From positions 1,996 to 8,360 of the forward strand of contig DDJH01000248.1 in the NCBI GenBank assembly GCA_002338895.1: a stretch of 6,365 nucleotides of DNA. Direction: 5' to 3'. The notes below the pieces were generated by a model that was given only the letters and a program-made list of their open reading frames with translations, was not told the DNA's origin and made no database searches. The translations under genes and the position numbers were made by a program. The DNA comes from Lentisphaeria bacterium UBA1829 (lineage in GTDB: Bacteria; Verrucomicrobiota; Lentisphaeria; Victivallales; UBA1829). This document shows positions 1-5,606 of this stretch, one piece after another (positions within the stretch are counted from its first letter, which is position 1; every line of letters starts with the position of its first letter).

Positions 1-1181
1 GCGTCCAGTGCCGCCGGATCGGCCTCCAGCGTCGTGATATACAGCTTCGCCTTCCCGCCGATCTTCTCCGCCAGTTCGACCGCGGCGCAGACATTGAATC
101 CCATTCCGAATCCGACGTCCAGAATGGATGCGTTCTTCCCGCTCTTCAGCCGATCCGCGATCCCGCAGGGCTGCAGATATTTCCGGATCGACTCCTCCCA
201 GGCTCCGGCCGTGCTGTGAAAATGCTGCCGGTAGCGCGGATGATAGAACGTGTAGGATCCGTCCTCCGTGCGGACCGCCTTCATGCAGTCCGGCGAGATG
301 GTCCCGGCGGCGAACATCTTCAGGAACATGTCGGTGAAGGCGGACTTCGTCATCCACCACTCCGGAGCGACAATCTCCTCCTGCGGCGCATCCGCGCAGA
401 GCCGCATCACCACCCATCCCTCCGGCAGTTCCCGGAGAAACAGCGCCAGCTCGGCTGCATATTCGTATTCATTCATCGGCCGGATTCCGCCGTCGCGGTA
501 CATCTGTTCCAGTCCGGTGTGTTTCAGCACAAGCAGATTGTGAACCTTGACGCCGGAAAAGGGGAGTGCCGCCAGTTTCCGCGCGGTTCTCCGATAGTCG
601 TTCCCATCCTCGCCTGGCAGCCCGAGAATGACATGTGCCGCGGTTTTGATCCCCCGTTCATGCAGACGGAGTACCGCGTCCCGGACCGCATCGAAATGAT
701 GTCCGCGTCGGATCAGGTCCAGCGTGTCGTCGTTCGCGGTCTGGACGCCGAGTTCCACCCAGACATCGTACCGGTCCGTCAGCTCCGCAATGATCTCCAC
801 CGTCTCCGGCGGCAGGCAGTCCGGCCGGGTCGCAAAAATCACCGTGTGGAACGGTCCCGCCTCCAGCGCCCTCCGATAGAGCTTCCGCAGCGTCTCCGCC
901 GGCGCGTTCGTCGACGTGAACGCCTGAAAATAGAGCGCATACGGCGCTTCCGCATGATAACGGCTCCGCGCATACGCGATTCCCCGTTCGATCTGCTCCT
1001 CCAGCGTCATTCCTTCCCGGAGATGCCTTGCCCGGCTTCCGTCCGGTGCGCAGAAGAGACATCCGCCGCTGCCATCCGCTCCGCGATGGGGGCAGGAGAG
1101 TCCCAGATCCACCGGGATCCGCTGAACCGCGCTTCCCCACCGTTCCAGAAAATAATCTTTCAGTGTCCGGATTGTCTTCAT
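1..1181 (-). CDS. Radical SAM (TIGR01212/MnmL-like) fused to MnmD/MnmC-type tRNA methyltransferase, 3' end cut by window
   Basis: The frame runs uninterrupted for 393 codons from ATG 1181-1179 to the window edge. Residues 1-~300 match the TIGR01212/YhcC/YtqA radical SAM family: a Cys cluster C30, C41, C44 (CX10CX2C, in CPHRG...GGCLFC), then YFQAFTST, ATRPDCLP, VWVELGVQTA, RGHHFDA and ILGLPGE. From ~310 the sequence changes to the start of a DUF752/MnmC(m) methyltransferase: GSYTFYHPRYRQHFHSTAGA, EES, then the SAM-binding loop GFGMGFN (357-363) and acidic E386 ending the next strand. Known: B. subtilis YtqA (MnmL) converts cmnm5U34 to nm5U34 in tRNA, and MnmD/MnmC(m) methylates nm5U34 to mnm5U34. 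Inferred: a cytosolic, 4Fe-4S and SAM-dependent bifunctional wobble-uridine enzyme. The start overlaps the rpe stop (ATGA), suggesting translational coupling. The rest of the methyltransferase lies outside the window, so its completeness is unknown. Domain families are confident; the combined activity is inferred. Confidence -1.
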   Translation of the reverse strand, partial: MKTIRTLKDYFLERWGSAVQRIPVDLGLSCPHRGADGSGGCLFCAPDGSRARHLREGMTLEEQIERGIAYARSRYHAEAPYALYFQAFTSTNAPAETLRKLYRRALEAGPFHTVIFATRPDCLPPETVEIIAELTDRYDVWVELGVQTANDDTLDLIRRGHHFDAVRDAVLRLHERGIKTAAHVILGLPGEDGNDYRRTARKLAALPFSGVKVHNLLVLKHTGLEQMYRDGGIRPMNEYEYAAELALFLRELPEGWVVMRLCADAPQEEIVAPEWWMTKSAFTDMFLKMFAAGTISPDCMKAVRTEDGSYTFYHPRYRQHFHSTAGAWEESIRKYLQPCGIADRLKSGKNASILDVGFGMGFNVCAAVELAEKIGGKAKLYITTLEADPAALD

Positions 1182-1882
1182 CGGGCCGGGAGAAGCGGGG
1201 AGAAGGAGTGCAGGATCCGGATGGCTTCCGCAGCGCCTTGTTCCGCCCGGAACACCGCGGTTCCCGCAACCAGAATGGAGGCGCCGGCCCGGATGATCCC
1301 CGGAGCGGTTTTTGTGTCGATTCCGCCGTCGACCTGGATCCGGCAGGCGGGGTTGTGCGTGCGGAGAAGCGTATGCAGAGCGGCAACTTTCGGAATCATA
1401 TCCGCCATGAAGGATTGTCCGCCGAAGCCCGGCTCGACCGTCATCACAAGCACCATGTCCACCTCCGCAAGATAGGGAATCAGCGCCTCCGCCGGCGTTT
1501 TCGGCTTGATCGAAATGCCGACCGAGCAGCCGCTGCCGCGGATGGCGCGGATCACTTCCGAAGGATCATCCTCCGACTCCAGGTGAAAGGTGAGAAGATC
1601 CGCACCCGCGTCCGCGAACGCCTTCGCGTACTGAAGCGGATGGGAGATCATCAGATGGGTGTCGAACAGCGATTCCGAATGGCGGCGCAGACTTTTCACC
1701 AGCGGCGGGCCGAATGTGATGTTCGGAACGAAATGGCCGTCCATCACATCCAGATGGATCATGTCGGATCCGGCCTGTTCCACCATGCGGACGTCTGCGG
1801 CAAGATTCGCAAAGTCCGCGGAGAGGATCGAGGGGGAGACCAAAATCCGGTTCTCCGGCAGTTCTCTGAGTTGTTGTTTCAT
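1178..1882 (-). CDS. rpe: Ribulose-phosphate 3-epimerase
   Basis: This gene encodes a 234-residue (beta/alpha)8-barrel enzyme that interconverts D-ribulose 5-phosphate and D-xylulose 5-phosphate in the pentose phosphate pathway, in the cytosol. Family signatures are plain: SPSILSADF (16-24), HLDVMDGHFVPNITFGP (43-59), DTHLMI (74-79), TFHLE (98-102), TVEPGFGGQSF (148-158) and QVDGGI (183-188). The four metal-binding positions of the family are present as H43, D45, H76 and D185, with D45 and D185 the expected acid/base pair. The length is typical. The start was chosen because GGAG lies 5 nt upstream and the conserved core begins about 14 residues in. A longer in-frame start (ATG 2038-2036) would overlap the upstream gene. 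The stop overlaps the start of the downstream radical SAM gene. Probably third gene of a leftward operon. Nothing suggests loss of function. Confidence -1.
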   Translation of the reverse strand: MKQQLRELPENRILVSPSILSADFANLAADVRMVEQAGSDMIHLDVMDGHFVPNITFGPPLVKSLRRHSESLFDTHLMISHPLQYAKAFADAGADLLTFHLESEDDPSEVIRAIRGSGCSVGISIKPKTPAEALIPYLAEVDMVLVMTVEPGFGGQSFMADMIPKVAALHTLLRTHNPACRIQVDGGIDTKTAPGIIRAGASILVAGTAVFRAEQGAAEAIRILHSFSPLLPAR

Positions 1883-1887
1883 CGTGT

Positions 1888-1891
1888 CTCC
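1888..1891 (-). promoter_or_regulatory. Ribosome binding site of rpe
   Basis: GGAG (within CCGGAG, 1893-1888) sits 5 nt before ATG 1882-1880. It supports this start over the in-frame upstream ATGs at 1951 and 2038, which fall before or inside the preceding gene. Confidence -1.
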
Positions 1892-1934
1892 GGGTTTTTC
1901 TGTTGGAGGAAGGGTCCGCGGCGCGGAGATCCTT

Positions 1935-2732
1935 TCATTTTGAATTTCCATAGGGATAGGGCAGAAACTGCAGATCGCGCCGGTTGCGCAGAAGACAGTT
2001 GCCGATGGTGTAGATATACCGGAAACTGTCCGTCGCAACCGCGCAGGAGAACAGCATCGACGCCACCATCGACAGCAGCTCCTCCGTGCTCCACATGTGG
2101 ATGCCCGCTTCAGGATTCTTCAGGCTGCCCCACTGATGGGACGGCGAATAGAGCGTCCCGTCATGCAGGATCACGAATTCTCCCTGAAAGCGCACAATAT
2201 CCAGCGGCACATTATGATGTTCCGCAAGAAGTTTGACCAGAATGCAGCTCATGAAATCGCAGGCGCAGCCGTCTTCCAGAATTGTGCCGATGCAGATCAT
2301 GTCGGCGTTCATGTCCTCGGGGAAACCGGACGGACAGGTGATCTTGCTCCGGAAGAACTCCAGAACCCCGGCGAGTGTGGAACAGTCGTGACGGTCGGAC
2401 TCCTCCAGAAAATCGTTCCACTGGGCGAGGACCTCTCCCCGCGTGTCGTTGTCGAACCAGAGCAGGTGCAGACGGACGATCCCTTCCAGCAGCGACAGCT
2501 CTCCATGATTCAGCGCCTCCGCCAGCACCCGGCGGTTTCTGCGTTTGATGATCGCGGACTGCATCTGATGGATCCTCCGGCGCAGCTTCGCATCGGAGGT
2601 CTCCTGCAGCGAGCGGAGAATCCGTTCCAGGCGCGGATCGGACTGCTCCAGCAGTTCCGCCATTGCCGTGCAGGCGGACTGTTCGTTGTCGTCGTCCAGC
2701 AGTTTCAGCAGATTTTTAAAATCATCGGACAT
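1935..2732 (-). CDS. SirB1/transglutaminase-like protein with HEAT-like N-terminus, probably degenerate active site
   Basis: This is a 265-residue predicted cytosolic protein; I see no signal peptide or membrane segment. Residues ~1-75 are helical and HEAT-like (NLLKLLDDDNEQ, then ERILRSLQETSDAKLRRRI). Residues ~79-250 resemble the SirB1-type transglutaminase-like family in layout: SLLEGIVRLH, an FFRSK...GFPED segment, then the pattern around LVKLLAEHHNVPLDIVRFQGEFVI (166-188). In relatives the position of GEF (184-186) is usually PGHF, and the preceding N-S/cysteine region is also not clearly kept here (MICIGTILEDGCACDF, 145-160). A non-catalytic or altered role is therefore likely. The start was placed 4 nt after the exonuclease stop (TGAGCCTATG). 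Shine-Dalgarno is weak, so translation may depend on coupling to the upstream gene. An ATG at 2771 would overlap that gene. The family call rests on pattern memory, not alignment, and the function is unknown. Confidence -1.
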   Translation of the reverse strand: MSDDFKNLLKLLDDDNEQSACTAMAELLEQSDPRLERILRSLQETSDAKLRRRIHQMQSAIIKRRNRRVLAEALNHGELSLLEGIVRLHLLWFDNDTRGEVLAQWNDFLEESDRHDCSTLAGVLEFFRSKITCPSGFPEDMNADMICIGTILEDGCACDFMSCILVKLLAEHHNVPLDIVRFQGEFVILHDGTLYSPSHQWGSLKNPEAGIHMWSTEELLSMVASMLFSCAVATDSFRYIYTIGNCLLRNRRDLQFLPYPYGNSK

Positions 2733-2736
2733 AGGC

Positions 2737-3549
2737 TCACTGCTTTTCCGGAAAAATTCCTTTGAGTGCATCGGATGCGATGTTCTTGACCTCCCGGGAG
2801 AAATCCGCCTTCAGGATCCAGCGCAGGAAGTCCGGATTTTCCACTGCGATGGTGCGCAGGGGCACGCCCGCGTTCCGGCCGAAACCCACGACCACCTCTC
2901 CGCCGCGCCATTTGAATCGGCCGTCCGGATCGACGGCGTCGGGGATCTTCGGCGTGCAGAGTTCGTGGATCGTATCCAGATCCGGGGCAAAGACGGTGTC
3001 TTCCGGCATCTCCTCCTGGCTCCAGGCGGAGTATTTTTCAACTTCCGCTTCAAAGACCTCCAGCGATGCGAGGGTGTCGGCTTCCGCGGAGTGTGCGTCG
3101 TCCAGATTCTTCCCGCAGAATTTCTTATACGCCGCCTTAAGCGTGCGCGGTTCCATTTTGCAGTAGAGATAATATGCGTCGATGATCCGGCGGTTTTTCG
3201 TGTCGAACTCCAGACCCGCGCGCTGGAACTCTCGGACGAGCACGGGAACATCGAATTTGGCGATGTTGTATCCTCCGAGATCGCAGTCCTCCAGATAGAT
3301 GTACAGACTCTGGGCGATCTGGCGGAAGGTCGGTTCGTTTTGCACATCCTCGTCGTAGATTCCGTGAATAGCGGAGGACTCTTCCGGAATGTGCATTTCC
3401 GGATTGATCCGGCGGGTTTTGCATTCCCGTTTTCCGTCGGGATGCAGTTTGACCACGGAGATTTCCACGATCCGGTCGGTCAGCATATTGGTTCCGGTGG
3501 TTTCGAGATCGAAAAACACCAGCGGTCTCTCTTTGATGATGGAAAGCAT
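2737..3549 (-). CDS. DnaQ-like DEDDh 3'-5' exonuclease with C-terminal DUF3820-like domain
   Basis: This gene encodes a 270-residue exonuclease of the DnaQ/RNase T superfamily, which removes nucleotides from 3' ends using two metal ions. All DEDDh motifs are visible: ExoI FFDLETTG with D14 and E16, ExoII GGYNIAKFD with D100, and ExoIII AHSAEADT with H153 and D158. After a linker (~175-205), residues ~207-265 form a second block: GRFKWRGGEVVVGFGRNAGV, then LRTIAVENPDFLRWIL and KADFSREVKN. This block resembles the DUF3820-type tail found on many standalone exonucleases of this group. It is too short, and lacks the partner domains, for a DNA polymerase III PolC, so a stand-alone DNA or RNA exonuclease is likely. 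Substrate cannot be told from sequence. The start is fixed by AAGGAG 8 nt upstream. It is the first gene of the leftward operon, behind the promoter at 3625-3653. Confidence -1.
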   Translation of the reverse strand: MLSIIKERPLVFFDLETTGTNMLTDRIVEISVVKLHPDGKRECKTRRINPEMHIPEESSAIHGIYDEDVQNEPTFRQIAQSLYIYLEDCDLGGYNIAKFDVPVLVREFQRAGLEFDTKNRRIIDAYYLYCKMEPRTLKAAYKKFCGKNLDDAHSAEADTLASLEVFEAEVEKYSAWSQEEMPEDTVFAPDLDTIHELCTPKIPDAVDPDGRFKWRGGEVVVGFGRNAGVPLRTIAVENPDFLRWILKADFSREVKNIASDALKGIFPEKQ

Positions 3550-3557
3550 GATCTGTT

Positions 3558-3563
3558 CTCCTT
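3558..3563 (-). promoter_or_regulatory. Ribosome binding site of the exonuclease gene
   Basis: A near-perfect AAGGAG lies 8 nt before ATG 3549-3547. It decides the start against the in-frame ATG at 3633-3631. That ATG lies between the -35 and -10 boxes of the proposed promoter and so would not be transcribed from it. Confidence -1.
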
Positions 3564-3624
3564 GCTCGCTTCGGGCCTTTGAAAACCGCAATTCCCCGAA
3601 AGCCTTTTTTTTGTTCCAACTGGT

Positions 3625-3653
3625 AATATACATCCGGAAAGGGAAATAAGCAA
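3625..3653 (-). promoter_or_regulatory. Sigma70-type promoter for the leftward exonuclease-rpe operon
   Basis: On the minus strand, TTGCTT (3653-3648) is followed by a 17-bp spacer and TATATT (3630-3625). The -35 box matches TTGACA at 4 of 6 positions and the -10 box matches TATAAT at 5 of 6. Transcription would begin near 3618-3615, giving a leader of about 70 nt before the ATG at 3549. Read by eye; not tested. Confidence -1.
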
Positions 3654-3654
3654 T

Positions 3655-3677
3655 CCCGTTTTTCGCTTTTTCACGGG
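3655..3677. repeat. Short inverted repeat just upstream of the leftward -35 box
   Basis: CCCGT (3655-3659) and ACGGG (3673-3677) form a 5-bp inverted repeat with a 13-nt T-rich centre. It ends one base from the -35 box of the leftward promoter. It could be an operator half-site pair, but arms this short can arise by chance. Confidence -1.
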
Positions 3678-3719
3678 GAGGTCGGTTTCGGAGCTTTTTC
3701 CGCTGTTTTCGGGTCCGGT

Positions 3720-3748
3720 TTGCAAAAAAACAGTTCGTGTGCTACATT
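3720..3748 (+). promoter_or_regulatory. Sigma70-type promoter for lepA-lepB
   Basis: TTGCAA (3720-3725), a 17-bp spacer, then TACATT (3743-3748) preceded by TGC, an extended -10 element. Both hexamers match consensus at 4 of 6 positions. Transcription would begin near 3755, leaving a leader of about 24 nt that contains the GGGAG ribosome binding site (3767-3771) 7 nt before the lepA ATG. Confidence -1.
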
Positions 3749-3778
3749 ACTCATTTATAAGCTATTGGGAGACTGGAG

Positions 3779-5587
3779 ATGCCGGAACTCAAATTGATCA
3801 GAAATTTTTCGATTATTGCCCATATCGACCATGGGAAGTCCACGCTTGCCGACCGGCTTCTCGAAGCAACCGGAACGATTGAAAAGCGCGACCTCACGCA
3901 CGATCAGCTGCTCGACGCGATGGATCTGGAACAGGAGCGCGGAATCACAATCAAGGCGCATCCGGTGCGGATGATCTACAAGGCGTCGGACAATGTCGAA
4001 TACGAACTGAATCTGATCGACACGCCGGGACATGTGGACTTCGCCTACGAGGTCAGCCGCTCCCTTTCCGCCTGCGAAGGGGCTCTTCTGGTGATCGACG
4101 CCACGCAGGGGGTGCAGGCGCAGACGGTCGCCAATGTCAATCTCGCCATGCGGCACAATCTGCACATCATTCCGGTCATCAACAAGATCGACCTTCCGGC
4201 GGCGGATGTGAATCTCTGCCTGGAACAGATGGAGGAGATTTTGGCCATCCCGCGCGAGGAGGCCATTGCGGTCTCGGCGAAGGAGGGAACCGGCATTCCC
4301 GCCGTTCTGGAGGCGATTGTCAAATTCATTCCGCCGCCGAAACCGGTTTCCGAACCGGGAACAAGCGCGCTGATTTTCGATTCCGTGTACGATGCCTACC
4401 GGGGAGTTGTGACGTATCTGCGCGTGTTCAACGGATCGTTCCGGCGCGGCGACCGGATGCGGCTGCTCAGCACCGGACTCGAAAGCGAGATCAAGGAGGT
4501 CGGTGTGTTCAAGCCGTCGATGGCGGCGACGGACGTGCTTTCGGCCGGCTCGGTCGGATACATCATCCCGAACATCAAAAGTCCCACGGAAACCCGGATC
4601 GGCGATACGGTCACCGAAGTCAAGGATCCGTGCGCGGAACCGCTTCCCGGATTCCAGGAGATCAAGCCGATGGTCTTCAGCGGAATCTATCCGATCGACA
4701 CCGCCGATTACGATCAGCTCCGCTTCAGCATGGCGAAACTGCAGCTCAACGATGCCGCGTTTACCTATCAGGCGGAAACGTCCGCCGCGCTCGGTTTCGG
4801 CTTCCGCTGCGGTTTTCTCGGACTGCTGCACATGGAGATCATTCAGGAGCGGCTGCGCCGGGAGTACAATATGGATATCATCGCCACCTATCCGAGCGTG
4901 ATCTACCATGTCTATCTGACCAACGGGACCATGCTGGAGGTGGACAACCCCGTGCATCTGCCCGATCCGGCGGAAATCGACCGGATCGAGGAACCGCTGA
5001 TTTCCGCTCATATCATGGCGCCGAACAACTACATCGGCGACATCATGAATCTGGTGATGCAGAAACGCGGAATCTGCACCCAGACGGACAGCGTGGACGG
5101 CTCGCATGTCATGATCACCGCGACCATTCCGATGCATGAGATCCTGATCGACTTCCACGACAAGCTCAAATCCATCACCCGCGGCTACGGGAGCATGGAT
5201 TATGAACACGCCGGATACCGGGCCGACAAACTGGTGAAGCTCGACATCCTCGTGAACGGCGAACCGGTGGACGCCTTTGCAACCATTGTCCATGCGGACT
5301 TTGCCTACTCCCGCGGACGCATGCTGGCGGAGAAGCTGGCCAATGTGATTCCGCCGCATATGTTCCAGGTTGCCATTCAGGCCGCGGTCGGCGGAAAGGT
5401 CATCGCCCGGGAGACGGTGCGGGCGCTCCGGAAAAATGTTCTCGCCAAATGCTACGGCGGCGACATCACCCGGAAACGCAAGCTCCTCGAAAAACAGAAG
5501 GAAGGCAAAAAGCGGATGAAGCAGATCGGAAAAGTGAACATCCCGCAGGAGGCCTTTGTCGAAGTCCTGAAATCCAGCGGGGAATGA
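3779..5587 (+). CDS. lepA: Translation elongation factor 4 (LepA), ribosomal GTPase
   Basis: This gene encodes a full-length 602-residue EF4 (E. coli LepA is 599). It is a translational GTPase that binds the ribosome; it was proposed to back-translocate stalled ribosomes and is also linked to 30S maturation and initiation. G motifs are all present: G1 AHIDHGKS (14-21), G2 RGITI (54-58), G3 DTPGH (81-85), G4 NKID (135-138) and G5 SAK (166-168). They are followed by the EF-Tu-like domain II, the EF-G-like domains III and V, and the LepA-specific C-terminal domain. That domain ends in the characteristic basic stretch GGDITRKRKLLEKQKEGKKR and then IPQEAFVEVLK. GGGAG lies 7 nt before the ATG. lepB follows after 19 nt, so the two are probably co-transcribed, as in many bacteria. 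No residue looks out of place. Confidence -1.
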   Translation: MPELKLIRNFSIIAHIDHGKSTLADRLLEATGTIEKRDLTHDQLLDAMDLEQERGITIKAHPVRMIYKASDNVEYELNLIDTPGHVDFAYEVSRSLSACEGALLVIDATQGVQAQTVANVNLAMRHNLHIIPVINKIDLPAADVNLCLEQMEEILAIPREEAIAVSAKEGTGIPAVLEAIVKFIPPPKPVSEPGTSALIFDSVYDAYRGVVTYLRVFNGSFRRGDRMRLLSTGLESEIKEVGVFKPSMAATDVLSAGSVGYIIPNIKSPTETRIGDTVTEVKDPCAEPLPGFQEIKPMVFSGIYPIDTADYDQLRFSMAKLQLNDAAFTYQAETSAALGFGFRCGFLGLLHMEIIQERLRREYNMDIIATYPSVIYHVYLTNGTMLEVDNPVHLPDPAEIDRIEEPLISAHIMAPNNYIGDIMNLVMQKRGICTQTDSVDGSHVMITATIPMHEILIDFHDKLKSITRGYGSMDYEHAGYRADKLVKLDILVNGEPVDAFATIVHADFAYSRGRMLAEKLANVIPPHMFQVAIQAAVGGKVIARETVRALRKNVLAKCYGGDITRKRKLLEKQKEGKKRMKQIGKVNIPQEAFVEVLKSSGE

Positions 5588-5606
5588 GAGTGTGGGGGAT
5601 GATGTG

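Noticed and set aside
1915..1927. GC hairpin (TCCGC-GGC-GCGGA) between the SirB1-like gene and rpe as a terminator
   Set aside because: The stem is only 5 bp and no T run follows on the minus strand. It does not look like an intrinsic terminator, and read-through to rpe is expected.
1883..2038. Longer rpe starting at ATG 2038
   Set aside because: It would overlap the preceding gene by about 100 nt and add an unconserved N-terminus, whereas ATG 1882 has a good ribosome binding site.
216..2236. Two long plus-strand open frames (216-1475 and 1028-2236)
   Set aside because: They are antisense to the radical SAM fusion, rpe and the SirB1-like gene. Their translations are Arg/Pro/Ser-rich without domains.
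2097..3582. Plus-strand open frames (2097-2765 and 2668-3582)
   Set aside because: They are antisense to the SirB1-like and exonuclease genes; the latter has all its catalytic motifs, so the opposite strand is noise.
3550..3633. Longer exonuclease starting at ATG 3633
   Set aside because: That ATG falls inside the proposed promoter spacer, the added residues precede the usual family start, and AAGGAG supports ATG 3549.
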